From contig NZ_UZAC03000001.1 in the NCBI RefSeq assembly GCF_900538055.1, forward strand, positions 1,984,001 to 2,048,000: a stretch of DNA of 64,000 nt. Direction: 5' to 3'. Made by a program: the position numbers and the translations under genes. The notes below the pieces were generated by a model, which was not told where the DNA came from, made no database searches, and saw nothing but the letters and a program-made list of their open reading frames with translations. Positions 1 to 9,444 of the stretch are shown piece after piece. Position 1 is the stretch's first letter. Every line of letters starts with the position of its first letter. Source of the DNA: Pasteuria penetrans. GTDB taxonomy: Bacteria; Bacillota; Bacilli; Thermoactinomycetales; Thermoactinomycetaceae.

Positions 1-743
1 CTTACCTCGTATCTCAAGGAATCTTCGTTGAAATTTTTTCGGATGATTTCACCCTCGTCATTTAACAAATTCCTATTCTCATCGAGATGGGTGGATTCCA
101 CATTATTTTCGCTGAAAAAGTAAACAGACTCTTTGTTATTTTCTGAGGTCACAGCTATTGTGGGGGTGGGTACATTTTTGGCCCAAAGACGCATAATGTA
201 CCCAAGATGTTCACCTGTTTTCTTGTGTAGTATTGGGTAGGAAACAAAAAATCCAGGAAGGGGGACCCTTAATACTTCCTTTAATCCATCATGTATATTA
301 CCTCTTTTTACATCTATTTTACATAATTTTGCTTTGTCCAACCTATCACTTATCATTTGGTGAGCTTCATGTGTATGAAGATCGGATGAGCCCATAGTAG
401 CTGACGAAACCCTTGTAATGAAGGTGGAGCGAAGGGGCTAATGATCCCGGCGAGGATAGTAGAACGATAACTTTAGTGGGAAATCTACCTGTTCATAATA
501 TATTTTAATCCACCGAAATATTGTAATAAGTTTGACATTATCTCCCGAAGGAGAACCACAAATATATCTTGGTACTTCAGATTCAAAGAGGGCCCTTGGG
601 GTAGGGCGGGACCTCCTAAAAATACATGGTGAGACTTCCTCAGAGAATTTACATGCGTGATGGAATGCAATTATGACCCCGTCCACAAAATAACGTTGAG
701 GAACAGATATCGGAACGGACAATATCCACCGGCAGTGTACCAC
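1..743 (-). pseudogene. Broken hypothetical gene, 3' end outside the window
   Basis: The minus-strand frame is open from about 743 down to base 1 except for one TAG at 438-440. The part below 395 (possible ATG at 395-393) has a natural composition: a charged stretch, then a segment containing GFFVSYPILHKKTGE, then an acidic Asn-rich tail that runs off the window. The part above 440 looks like a related upstream piece. The stop falls inside a short group II intron fragment (380-447), so the simplest reading is a gene interrupted by intron debris. I do not recognise the family and infer no function. It could instead be two unrelated short frames joined by chance. Confidence 0.35.
380..447 (+). 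mobile_element. Group II intron fragment (domain I end / ORF-proximal segment)
   Basis: This stretch (core CCCTTGTAATGAAGGTGG, then AGCGAAGGGG) aligns with the segment just upstream of the maturase in the complete introns of this window, for example the reverse complement of about 13,040-13,110 and plus strand 16,695-16,745. Only about 68 bases remain. No maturase or 3' domain lies next to it. Confidence 0.6.
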
Positions 744-977
744 GCGGATCGATACCCTGACAATGGTCCCAAGGATATTTTTTTATTTTCATTGATACGA
801 AATAAATGATGCGAGTGGATCAGAATGGATTGGACTGTACTCCAAAAATTTGGTGTTTTGACTCCGGAAGGATCTTTTTTATTTTTTCTTCCGATTCCCC
901 GGACAAAAATTCCTCCCCTCGGAGGAGAGGAATGAGGATGAGTATTTCCTTATTATTATGATAAATTGTTTCTTCAT

Positions 978-1000
978 AAAAAAACGCCCAGAGGGCGTCC
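978..1000 (-). terminator. Intrinsic terminator of the YitT array
   Basis: Read on the minus strand it is GACGCCC-TCT-GGGCGT followed by an uninterrupted run of Ts. It lies about 125 bases beyond the stop of the first YitT gene, so it should end leftward transcription of the array. The surrounding 744-1124 stretch holds no other gene that I can support. Confidence 0.75.
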
Positions 1001-1124
1001 ATTTTTGTATACTTTTCCCTAGCATTACCGTTGAGGGGGTGGAGGGCCCCTCGCGAGAATTTCGTCTGAATCGGGTACAGATGGATCTCGGGGAATCTAT
1101 GCGGAAATAGGGAACACAATGGAT

Positions 1125-2201
1125 TTACAAGCATTTCTGGTGGATTATGTGGTAATCCTTGCGGAACCGGAAACGTGTGGATGGGAACTTACCCGGATTG
1201 GTAGTTTCCTGGGATGGATGTAACCCTGGGGGTACAGCATGGGTTTCTAATGTAAATCCTCTACCCGAGACATCACGAGCATTTTGTACCACCATGAAGG
1301 CCTGTGGATCCTCACGGCTGACGATTTTTTGTAACAAGGGCAATTCCCGTGGGGATAGGGCGATATACAGCACTCTTTTTCTATCCCCTGTGTAGGCCCC
1401 CTTTCCATTCAATATGGTTACACCGCGTCCTATTTCTTTTTGGATCTGGGCGATCATAGAGGGAGCTCGTCGGGATACGATGGTTATCGTATGAGAACTA
1501 TTGAAACCCTCTAGGATCCACCGTATTACAGTGGAATAAACGGGGATCTCCGCCAGGGTATAAAAACCATTATGGAGGGATCCATTTTGCTTATAGAGGA
1601 TATAGAAGGAAGAGAGAATTACGATAAAATCGAGGATAAGGAGCGTGTGGCCTAATTTCATGTTCGTAAAGTGGCGGTTGATAAGGGCTATCAAATCGCC
1701 TCCGGCGGTGTTTCCACCTGTTTTAAAGGTGATTCCTAGCCCTAAGCCAAGGAGTGCACCCCCAAAGAGAACGGTTAGCCATGGGTCCTTGATGTGATAA
1801 TTGTGCATATTTTGTAGAATAGATGTGCATCGTAGGCCTATTTTCAACATAAAGATACCCGTTATAGAATGGAGAACAAAGTGGCGTCCTAGGAGCGGAA
1901 ACCCTAGGAGTAGGAAAGGGATATTGAGAAGAAGAACGAGGGTGCCCTCGTCCCATTTGTGCCAAACATAGTTGATGAGTATAGCAATGCCCGTGAAACC
2001 ACCGGCAGCGAATTTGGCAGGTTTGAGAAAGAAGTAAACGGCAACACCGATCAATAGGGAGGCAAAGAAGAGGATGCTAAGATGTCGTATGAGATACAAC
2101 CAAGTCTTCAGTTTCGCTAGTTTCTTGATATCACAAACTAAACCCTTTCCCTCCTCCTTTAACATCAGCAGGAGGTTTTTTTCTTCCATGCTTTTAGTCA
2201 T
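1125..2201 (-). CDS. YitT family membrane protein (copy 1)
   Basis: Member of the YitT family: a hydrophobic domain (YitT_membrane, formerly DUF161) followed by a cytosolic DUF2179 domain; the transported or sensed molecule is not established. Of 358 residues, 1-36 form a charged cytosolic lead, about 37-240 contain membrane segments with the family motifs GGFTGIAIL (67-75) and GGNTAGGDL (162-170), about 240-312 are DUF2179 (VTILNGKGAYTG at 261-272), and 313-358 are a basic tail longer than in the neighbours. The start at 2201 has an AGAGGA-like site upstream. It is the last gene before the terminator at 978-1000. Copies 4, 5 and 6 share its long N-terminal lead and form one subgroup with it. 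Confidence 0.9.
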   Translation of the reverse strand: MTKSMEEKNLLLMLKEEGKGLVCDIKKLAKLKTWLYLIRHLSILFFASLLIGVAVYFFLKPAKFAAGGFTGIAILINYVWHKWDEGTLVLLLNIPFLLLGFPLLGRHFVLHSITGIFMLKIGLRCTSILQNMHNYHIKDPWLTVLFGGALLGLGLGITFKTGGNTAGGDLIALINRHFTNMKLGHTLLILDFIVILSSFYILYKQNGSLHNGFYTLAEIPVYSTVIRWILEGFNSSHTITIVSRRAPSMIAQIQKEIGRGVTILNGKGAYTGDRKRVLYIALSPRELPLLQKIVSREDPQAFMVVQNARDVSGRGFTLETHAVPPGLHPSQETTNPGKFPSTRFRFRKDYHIIHQKCL

Positions 2202-2723
2202 TCACGATCGTCCTCTCTACCTCCTATTTTTGGAACATTGTTGGGGGGGAGGGGGGCTTCTTCATACGCAGGTTAAGGTAATTTTGGGGTGGGAAACTGA
2301 TTTTCTATAATAGAAACTCAGTTTTGTGATTTCATCACACCTATACCCTATTGTTTTAGTATAGTCGTTACCCAATAGTAATTTCAATTGTATATGTTAT
2401 ATTTATTTTATAAATGTACAGAAAATATTGTTCCATGTTGATTTAGAGGAAGATGTGCTTAGGACATACAACGTGTATAGTTCGGGAAGACATTCCCCCC
2501 TTTTATATTATACTATTTCAACGGATAGTTTTGTAGAATGAATTGAATCCTGCTTGATTATGGTGTTTGTGTCCATAATGGTGACAGCAGCGGTTATCGT
2601 TCCCACCGCACCATTTTTATTTTTAGTATCTATTAGCGGTGTTATTTTTTACAATAAATCCACCCATTCATGATCTGTGTATACTAATTTTTATCAAAAA
2701 TATCATACACCAGTATTCAGAGG
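2202..2723. other. AT-rich intergenic gap in the YitT array
   Basis: About 520 bases between YitT copies 1 and 2. I see a G-rich run near 2240 and AT-rich sequence from 2300 to 2700, but no open frame with natural composition, no clear terminator and no strong promoter. It should contain whatever promoter drives copy 1 leftward. Confidence 0.4.
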
Positions 2724-3617
2724 TCATTCGAACAGATGGGGAAGGGATATTTTTTTGAGATACTTCGAGGACCCCCCCCCTTCTACCATATGAGCACGGT
2801 GGACGATGATCAAACTCTCGGGGTCTAAGGATGTCACAAGACGATAAAGTTTTGCCAGTTCATGCTCAAAAAGAACAGTATATAGAACCTCCTGGGGGTT
2901 TCCTGTGTAAGCCCCTTTACCGCTTAGGATTGTGGCGCCCAGGTTCATTTTCTCTATAAGCTCATGTTGGAGGAGGGGAGCGGAACGGGAAATGATGGTA
3001 GCGGTACGACAGGGTTGCAGTCCGCCCCCAAGAATAAAATCGATGACACGGGCAACGATTACCATTTCGATAAGTGTATACATGGCGCGTTCGAGGGTGA
3101 GTGTATAGGCGGAAATCAAGAGGATAAGAATATCCCATAGGAGGATGACTTTCCCAAGTGATAGACGTGTCCGACGGTGTATAATTTGTGCTATGATATC
3201 CCATCCCCCGGTGGTACCACCGGCTTGGAAAACGAGCCCACAACCTATACCGATGAGAACACCAGCATGGAGGGATGAGAGGACAGGGGAATCCTGTAGG
3301 CCGAAAGGGTTATCCCCTAGGTAGGAGATAATTTCTAATGAAAATGCCATGCAAATGATGCCGAATACAGAGTAGAGAAAGGATTTCTTCCCAAGTATTT
3401 TGTATCCTAAACCTAGGGGGAGAATGTTCAAGAGGAAGAGGAGGTAGCTGAGGGGCCATCCGGTTCGATAATGGATGAGTAATCCCAAACCTGCAAAGCC
3501 CCCCTCTGCCAGGTTGGAGGGAATAGAAAAGGCGTGTATACCAAGCGCCATTGCCATGGTTCCGATCATAATACCGATCAAGTCCCGTACATAGGTGATT
3601 TGGATGACTTGTCGCAT
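2724..3617 (-). CDS. YitT family membrane protein (copy 2)
   Basis: A short-type member of 297 residues without the long N-terminal lead of copies 1, 4, 5 and 6. Membrane segments run from about residue 12 to 215. The signature GGTTGGWD lies at 133-140, and the DUF2179 part carries GATILSGKGAYTG. An AGAGGA ribosome site lies about eight bases before the ATG. The gene and roughly 160 bases upstream are repeated almost unchanged at 4787-5830 (copy 3). Copy 2 keeps the conserved Asp (140) that copy 3 has lost, so it is probably the functional partner of the pair. Confidence 0.9.
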   Translation of the reverse strand: MRQVIQITYVRDLIGIMIGTMAMALGIHAFSIPSNLAEGGFAGLGLLIHYRTGWPLSYLLFLLNILPLGLGYKILGKKSFLYSVFGIICMAFSLEIISYLGDNPFGLQDSPVLSSLHAGVLIGIGCGLVFQAGGTTGGWDIIAQIIHRRTRLSLGKVILLWDILILLISAYTLTLERAMYTLIEMVIVARVIDFILGGGLQPCRTATIISRSAPLLQHELIEKMNLGATILSGKGAYTGNPQEVLYTVLFEHELAKLYRLVTSLDPESLIIVHRAHMVEGGGSSKYLKKISLPHLFE

Positions 3618-3866
3618 TTTTTTTCCTCTTTTTATCCAATAGGTAGTGATTGTAAAAAATTACCGTTAATTTTTGACCCTATTTTGAAAGGGTGAAGAGG
3701 TTTTTTTTTATCGTTTTGCATGGAACAAACTTTTCGAAAACAGGGCATATATTTTTCTAAGTAGGGGTTGTGGGGTGCATCGACGAGGCCCGGGTATAAA
3801 TGACGTGTTTTCTGTAGGTGTTTCTTCCCATGGATTATGGTTCTCTACATAGTGGGGGTATTTTCT

Positions 3867-4496
3867 GTCGTCGGGTAGGGGGGCGGTATCTCAGCCAACC
3901 CTCCCACAGAACCACACGTGCTACTTTCGCATCATATAGCTCTTTTATGGTCTCATCTTCCTATGGTTCCATAGGGTTTGGCTCATTCAGAACCACAGTC
4001 CCCTGCTGTGTTCTATCCGGGTTTTGATTTGATGTTGCCTGGTCCAACCCACGATCATCTCCTCATCTCAGATTGTGTGTCTAGTTTAGATTCATCGTGT
4101 CTAACCTACGATCACTTCCTTGTTTCGGATTGTACGTTGGCTGGTTCAGGCCGGACCCTTCAACCTGGCTAGGGGCGTCCAGGTGTCCTCTGTGCAATAG
4201 TCTCTTGTGGTTCCTTAGGAGGGGGGCCCTAAATCAAGGTCCCTTCCTTTCTGCGCACCGGATATGCCCCCAGGAACCGTAGATTGGTTCGTCCCCCATG
4301 CTTCGTTCCGTGGTTCGCCCTACGAATCCCCCTGATTTACATCGGGGAGGAATCTTTCGTCCTTACCCTTTCCTAGAACGATCACCACCCTTGTTCCTTA
4401 CAACAGCAGCCCTGGGCGGTTTGAAACCTGCCTACCCCCTACCGATTTCGGGGGGCCCATCCCCCCATCCCTCATAAATAGGGACACGACATACAC
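3867..4496 (-). mobile_element. ORF-less, degenerate group II intron
   Basis: On the minus strand this starts with GTGTATGTCG at 4496, runs through domain I sequence matching the two introns at 11.6-14.2 kb, and ends with a domain V/VI region (plus strand 3890-3950) and a CGAC-type 3' end at 3867. It is only about 630 bases long and has no maturase, so it could move only with help from a maturase in trans. Point changes in domain V suggest it is dead. The exon next to its 5' end is a YitT gene fragment (4497-4726), so it inserted into the end of a YitT gene. Confidence 0.8.
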
Positions 4497-4726
4497 AAAA
4501 GACCTCACGTACGTTTCCCACCGTAACAAGAGCTGTGGGATCGGTATCCCCCACGAAGGTACGAGGGGTTTTTAGACCGTGGGTAGGCACTATCATGATA
4601 AATGATATCACGTTGTTGGCGGGTATAGGAGCATTCCGTTTTTTATTTTTTGTGGGATTGCGCGTGTCTGGGACGAGATGATGGTTACTATATGTGGGGA
4701 ATCGAAATTTTCCAGGATCATCCTAT
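4497..4726 (-). pseudogene. YitT family gene fragment (copy 7, DUF2179 part)
   Basis: The DNA aligns base by base with about 5920-6180, the DUF2179-coding end of YitT copy 4, with shared runs such as AAGAGCTGTGGGATCGG. It has small deletions, including loss of most of the segment around the GAYTG-type motif, and no usable start. It is the 5' exon side of the ORF-less group II intron at 3867-4496. This shows the array once had at least seven members. Confidence 0.8.
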
Positions 4727-4730
4727 CTCT

Positions 4731-4771
4731 ACAATATTATTTTTATTGAAAATATATAAAAATAATATTGT
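4731..4771. repeat. Perfect 16-bp AT inverted repeat behind YitT copy 3
   Basis: The arms ACAATATTATTTTTAT (4731-4746) and its exact reverse complement (4756-4771) are separated by nine bases. It lies 15 bases downstream of the stop of YitT copy 3 and could fold in the transcript as a weak terminator or 3' end stabiliser. The stem is almost purely A/T, so intrinsic terminator activity is uncertain. Confidence 0.6.
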
Positions 4772-4786
4772 AATGCAAAATTAGAG

Positions 4787-5680
4787 TCACTCGAACAGGT
4801 TGGGAAAGGATATTTTTTTGACATACTTCGAGAATCTTCCCCCTTTTACCATATGAGCACGGTGAACGGTGATCAGACTCTCGGGATCTATGGATGTCAC
4901 AAGATGATAAAGTTTTGCCAATTCATGTTCGAAAAGAACAGTATATACAACCTCCTGGGGCTTTCCCGTGTAAGCTCCCTTGCCGCTTAGGATTGTGACA
5001 CCCAGATTCATTTTCCTTATAAGCTCATGTTGGAGGAGGGGAGCGGAACGGGAAATGATGGTAGCGGTACGACAGGGTTGCAGTCCTCCCCTAAGGATAA
5101 AATCAACGACACAGACAATGATTACTATTTCGATGAGTGTATACAGGGCTCGTTCGAGGGTGAGTGTATAGGCGGAAATCAGGAGGATAAAAGTATCCCA
5201 TAGAAGGATGACTGTCCCGAGGGATAGGCGTGTCCGTCGGTGTATGATTTGCGCTATGATACCCCAGCCTCCGATGGTACCACCGGTTTGGAAGACCAGT
5301 CCACAACCTATACCAATGAGAATACCAGCATAGAGGGCTGAGAGGATAGGGGAATCTTGTAAACCGAAAGGGTTATCTCCCAAATAGGAGATAACTTCTA
5401 AGGAGGATGCCATGCAAATGATACCGAATACAGAGTAGAGAAAGGATTTCTTTCCAAGTATTTTGTATCCTAAACCCAAAGGGAGAATGTTCAAGAAGAA
5501 GAGGAGGTAACCGAGGGGCCATCCGGTTTGATAATGGATGAGTAATCCTAAACCTGTAAAACCTCCCTCTGCTAGGTTGGAGGGAATAGAAAAAGCGTGT
5601 ATAGCAAGCGCCATCGCCGTGGTTCCGATCATAATAACGATCAAGTCTCGTATATAGGTGACCTGGATGGCTTGTCGCAT
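4787..5680 (-). CDS. YitT family membrane protein (copy 3, recent duplicate)
   Basis: A near-twin of copy 2: 297 residues from the ATG at 5680, which has the same AGAGGA ribosome site. An in-frame upstream ATG at 5713 would add 11 residues but has no such site. The duplication includes the upstream leader with an ACCCT/AGGGT hairpin. Most differences are conservative, but the signature reads GGTIGGWG (133-140), with Thr136 changed to Ile and Asp140 to Gly. Asp at that place is kept in every other copy in the array (GGNTAGGD, GGTTGGWD, GGNTGGTD, GGNTAGVD, GGNTGGVD). The copy is intact as a frame but may be losing function. Confidence 0.88.
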   Translation of the reverse strand: MRQAIQVTYIRDLIVIMIGTTAMALAIHAFSIPSNLAEGGFTGLGLLIHYQTGWPLGYLLFFLNILPLGLGYKILGKKSFLYSVFGIICMASSLEVISYLGDNPFGLQDSPILSALYAGILIGIGCGLVFQTGGTIGGWGIIAQIIHRRTRLSLGTVILLWDTFILLISAYTLTLERALYTLIEIVIIVCVVDFILRGGLQPCRTATIISRSAPLLQHELIRKMNLGVTILSGKGAYTGKPQEVVYTVLFEHELAKLYHLVTSIDPESLITVHRAHMVKGGRFSKYVKKISFPNLFE

Positions 5681-5819
5681 ATTTTTTCCTCTTTTTATCC
5701 AATGGGTAGTCATTGTGCAGAATTATCATGAATCTTTGACCCTCCTCTGAAAGGGTGAAGAGGGTTTTCTTTCATTGTTTTGTTATGGAACAAACTTTTG
5801 GGAAACAGTTGCATATTTT

Positions 5820-6839
5820 CTAAGAAAGGGTGGAGCGTACGGATGGGTCTGGGGTGGACGTGGTTTCTGGAGGGGTTTCCTGGGGGCTATGATTTTTCAG
5901 TGGGGGAAATTTTATACCCAAAACCTTACGTACGCTTCCCACTATAACAAGAGCTGTGGGATCGGTATCCCCCACGAGAGTACGGAGGGTTTTTAGCTCA
6001 TGGGTGGGTACTACCGTATAGATAATATCACGTTGCTGATGGGTATAGGAGCCTTGTCCTTTCAATACGGTGGCGCCATGATTGAGTTTTCCGTTTTTTA
6101 TTTCTTGTATGATCACGCGTGCCTGGGATGAGATGATGGTTACTGCGCGCGAGGAATCAAGATTTTCTAGGATCACCTTAATGACCAAGGTATAAACTAG
6201 CATATAGGCTAGGGTATGGAGAAATTTCTTTAGGCCCAGGTAGTACAGGGCGAAGGAAAGTACGGAGGCATCACAGGCAAAAAGCGTCCAATTCAATGGA
6301 ACACCGGCAAAACGCTTTACCATGAGGGCTACCAAGTCGGTTCCCCCGGTATTACCACCAACGCGCAACACCGTGCCCAGACCCAGTCCCATCATAGCAC
6401 CACCGAATAGAACCGTAATCCAGGGGTCATGGACATGCCAGGATGTAAAAGATTTTAGGGGACTAGTGAGGTGAAATGCAAGGGAGATAAGGGTGACACC
6501 GAGCACGGTATGGAAAATGAGCCGATATCCGAGGAAGGGGATGCCGAAAAGCACCAGGGGGATATTCAACCACGGAACCACATATTCTATGTCTATTCCA
6601 TTCATGTAGTTGATTAATATAGCAATCCCTGTAAAACCACCGTCACCAAAACGGGCGGGTACAACGAAGAAATTGACGGTTGCGGCTATGAGTAGGCAGC
6701 CCAAGAAAACGGTGGATACATGGAGGAGAATGTTTGGCCACGTTTGTGGCTTCCGCAATTGTCGGAGATCCTTGGTAAAAACCTCCCACTCCCTGGCCAT
6801 ATATTGTTTCATAGTAGTTTGGGGCATCCTTCTGGCCAT
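5820..6839 (-). CDS. YitT family membrane protein (copy 4)
   Basis: A long-type member of 339 residues. A cytosolic lead of about 35 residues precedes the membrane domain, which contains GGFTGIAIL and GGNTGGTDL. The DUF2179 domain has GATVLKGQGSYT, a slightly divergent form of the GAYTG motif, and a Pro/Thr-rich tail of about 30 residues ends the protein. A GGAGATGAGAGAGG-like site precedes the ATG. Its last 60 bases overlap the leader that was copied with the copy 2/3 duplication. It is the closest match of the copy 7 fragment. Confidence 0.9.
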   Translation of the reverse strand: MARRMPQTTMKQYMAREWEVFTKDLRQLRKPQTWPNILLHVSTVFLGCLLIAATVNFFVVPARFGDGGFTGIAILINYMNGIDIEYVVPWLNIPLVLFGIPFLGYRLIFHTVLGVTLISLAFHLTSPLKSFTSWHVHDPWITVLFGGAMMGLGLGTVLRVGGNTGGTDLVALMVKRFAGVPLNWTLFACDASVLSFALYYLGLKKFLHTLAYMLVYTLVIKVILENLDSSRAVTIISSQARVIIQEIKNGKLNHGATVLKGQGSYTHQQRDIIYTVVPTHELKTLRTLVGDTDPTALVIVGSVRKVLGIKFPPLKNHSPQETPPETTSTPDPSVRSTLS

Positions 6840-7006
6840 GGGCCTCTCTCATCTCCGTTCTCTCGCTCTGTCGTGTATTGTAGGATTTTATTCCCACACC
6901 ATAGATTGGATACATTCCCGTGTTGTGAATCCTATTCCATAATGGAATGGAAGGCGGGGATTTAGATGTTGTCCCCGCCTTCTGGTCCTATCGAATTTGT
7001 AGTAGT

Positions 7007-8017
7007 CTATGCTGACTGTTTGTGGGGTTTAGAGGGCGGTGCCGGTGCCTTCGGTTCTTCCATTGTGAACCCTTTGCCCGAGATATCGCGGACATTTTGC
7101 ACTACCATGAAGGCCTGTGGGTCTGCTTGGTTGACAATCTTTTGCAGCAGTGGCAGCTCACGTGGGGACAGGGCCACGTATAGAACTTCCCTTTCGTCGC
7201 CTGTATAAGCCCCGCGTCCATTCAGTATAGTTACACCACGCCCCATTTCTTTTTGGACCTGGGTCGTGATTAGGTGGGCTTGTCGGGAGATAATGGTCAC
7301 TGTTTGGGATACGCTGACGCCCTCTAGAACCAAACGTGCCACGGTGGAGTAAATGAAAATCTCAACTAAGGTGTAGAAACCATTATGCAGGGATCCATAT
7401 TGTTTGTAGAGGATGTAAAAAGAGGCGAGGACAACGGAGGAGTCGACAAAGAGGAGTGTGTACCCCAGTTTCATGTTTGTGAAGTAACGGTTGATGAGGG
7501 CCACCAAATCGACCCCGGCGGTATTACCACCGATCTTAAAAGCGATTCCGACCCCTAGACCGAGGAAACCCCCACCAAAGACAACAGCAAGCCACGGGTC
7601 GCTGACATGGTATTGATGGAGGTCTCTCAGGAAGGAGGTCCATTCTACTGCTGCATACAATGCAGCGATACCGGTGAGAGAGTGGAGAATAAAACGACGA
7701 CCCAGGAGCGGTAATCCTATGAGGAGAAAGGGGACGTTAAGAAGGGTGGTAATTTTGGCGATGCTCAATCCATTGGGCCATACGTAGTTGACGAGCATAG
7801 CGATGCCGGTAAAACCACCGCTGGCTATTTTGGCGGGCTTGAAGAAAAAGTTGACGGCGATACCAACCAGGAGGAGAGCGAAAGAGAGGATGGTAAAGTG
7901 GCGGATGAGGTATAACCAAGTCCTGGCTTCAGATAGTTTTTTGACATCATCAACCAAACCTCGCCATTCCGCCTTTAGCATGGGCAGGAGGGGCTTTTTC
8001 TCTGCATTTGCAGTCAT
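7007..8017 (-). CDS. YitT family membrane protein (copy 5)
   Basis: Long-type member of 336 residues, most like copy 1: both have a lead ending in KTWLYLIRH or RTWLYLIRH, then GGFTGIA, GGNTAGVDLVALI and a DUF2179 domain with VTILNGRGAYTGDE. The C-terminus is a short Ala/Pro/Lys-rich tail. About 165 bases separate it from copy 4. That could allow either read-through or a separate promoter, and none is evident. Confidence 0.9.
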   Translation of the reverse strand: MTANAEKKPLLPMLKAEWRGLVDDVKKLSEARTWLYLIRHFTILSFALLLVGIAVNFFFKPAKIASGGFTGIAMLVNYVWPNGLSIAKITTLLNVPFLLIGLPLLGRRFILHSLTGIAALYAAVEWTSFLRDLHQYHVSDPWLAVVFGGGFLGLGVGIAFKIGGNTAGVDLVALINRYFTNMKLGYTLLFVDSSVVLASFYILYKQYGSLHNGFYTLVEIFIYSTVARLVLEGVSVSQTVTIISRQAHLITTQVQKEMGRGVTILNGRGAYTGDEREVLYVALSPRELPLLQKIVNQADPQAFMVVQNVRDISGKGFTMEEPKAPAPPSKPHKQSA

Positions 8018-8730
8018 TGTACCATCATATCCTTTCTATCTCGACCTCCGGAATTCCGTCCCAGGAGGGGGAGGAAGTAGGATGGAGGGTTTTATCTTGT
8101 TATAGGAGTAGACACCGTTTTTGTACGGCTTGTCAACCCCTCCCATAAAAGTCGGAATCATTTGTCACTCACTAGGGGCCAAGGACGAGGGTGGAAGTTG
8201 GGGTTCACAGCCGATTGCGTGGATTAGGGCCAGAATGGATAATTCTATATGTGATACTTTGTATAGGCATGTGCGGATGAAATGTATAGTAATTTATATT
8301 TATGAAAGAAAATTCTGAAGATATTTTGGGTGTTCCCCCGTGTTCGCAGGAAATCCAATCTAGTGATGATTCCCAGGGGTTGAGATACCACCCATGCAGT
8401 TGGGTCCTCCTTGTTTGGGCCATCCTTCAGGATTTTTTTCTGTCGTTTTTCTAGTTTGGGTAGGAGTATGCAGTAAACTTTAGAATGATGCAAAAGCCTT
8501 GTTTATGATCAAGGAAAAGGATCGGAATGATCACACGGCATTTTTGTCCGTGGTTCTGTGAATATAACATACTATATTGTGGCGGATATCCATTTAGGGT
8601 TGTCTGCTGAAAATCGTTCTGGGGGAGGGGATTCTATTGATTTTCTTTTGTACGATCGTGAATGTCATCAGGACCCACCTCCTCCGTGGATGGAACGGAG
8701 GATAGAAGAGGGTTTGCTGAGAAATGCTGG
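8018..8730. other. Non-coding gap between YitT copies 5 and 6
   Basis: About 710 bases. From 8731 down to roughly 8590 a second minus-strand frame continues the YitT copy 6 reading for a few residues (VTSISQQ, like VTIISRQ in copy 5) and then diverges, so the right part is the decayed 3' end of copy 6. In the rest I see no gene, RNA or repeat that I can support. Confidence 0.4.
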
Positions 8731-9444
8731 TTACACTACGGTGCGGGAACGATGGAATCCTTCGAGGACAATTCGCATGGTGGTGGTGTAAACGAGGATG
8801 TTGGCGAGTGTGTAAAGAACGGTTCCAGTGCCTAGTTTATACCAGGCGAATAGGATTACAGAGGAATCGAAGGCCCAAATCGTGTAGTTGAGCTTGATCC
8901 CGGTAAAGTAACGGTTGATGAGTGCTACGAGATCCACACCCCCGGTATTTCCCCCCATTTTGAGAGCAAATCCGGCGCCTAGACCGAACAGGAAACCGCC
9001 AAATAAAATGGAAATCCACTCATTTTGGACGTGATATTGGTGGAGATTTTGGAGGGGTTCCAATATTTTTAGACAGAGGTAGAATACAGAGATCCCAGCC
9101 GCTGAATGCAGGACGAACCTCCTTCCTAGAAGGAAAAAACCCCAGATAACGAAGGGAACATTCATATAGAAATAGACATCGGAGATATTGGTGTGGAACA
9201 CATAATCGAGAAGGAGGGCTATACCGGAGAAACCACTTGTGCCTAAGGTGGCAGGCTTGAAGAACAAATATACAGCGAAACTCATGAGCGTGCAACATAA
9301 GAAGAGGATCAATAGATAACGAAACAGGTCCATCCAAGCCTTTGGGTTACGAAATTGAAGAATATCTTCCCACAGGCCATGTATTTCAATCGATAGCCTT
9401 TTTCCCATACGCATCTTTTCTGCACCAATGTCCGATGAAGTCAT
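8731..9444 (-). pseudogene. YitT family gene, truncated by frameshift (copy 6)
   Basis: The frame starts at the ATG at 9444 behind a GGGTGG ribosome site and runs through the whole membrane domain, with GFSGIALLL and GGNTGGVDLVALI. It stops at ...HRSRTVV, exactly where DUF2179 should begin. One frame over, the sequence continues as VTSISQQ, matching VTIISRQ of copy 5, and then loses similarity. So an indel near 8730 removed the cytosolic domain. A membrane-only product of about 238 residues could still be made. The frame is also open upstream to 9507, without a better start. Confidence 0.8.
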
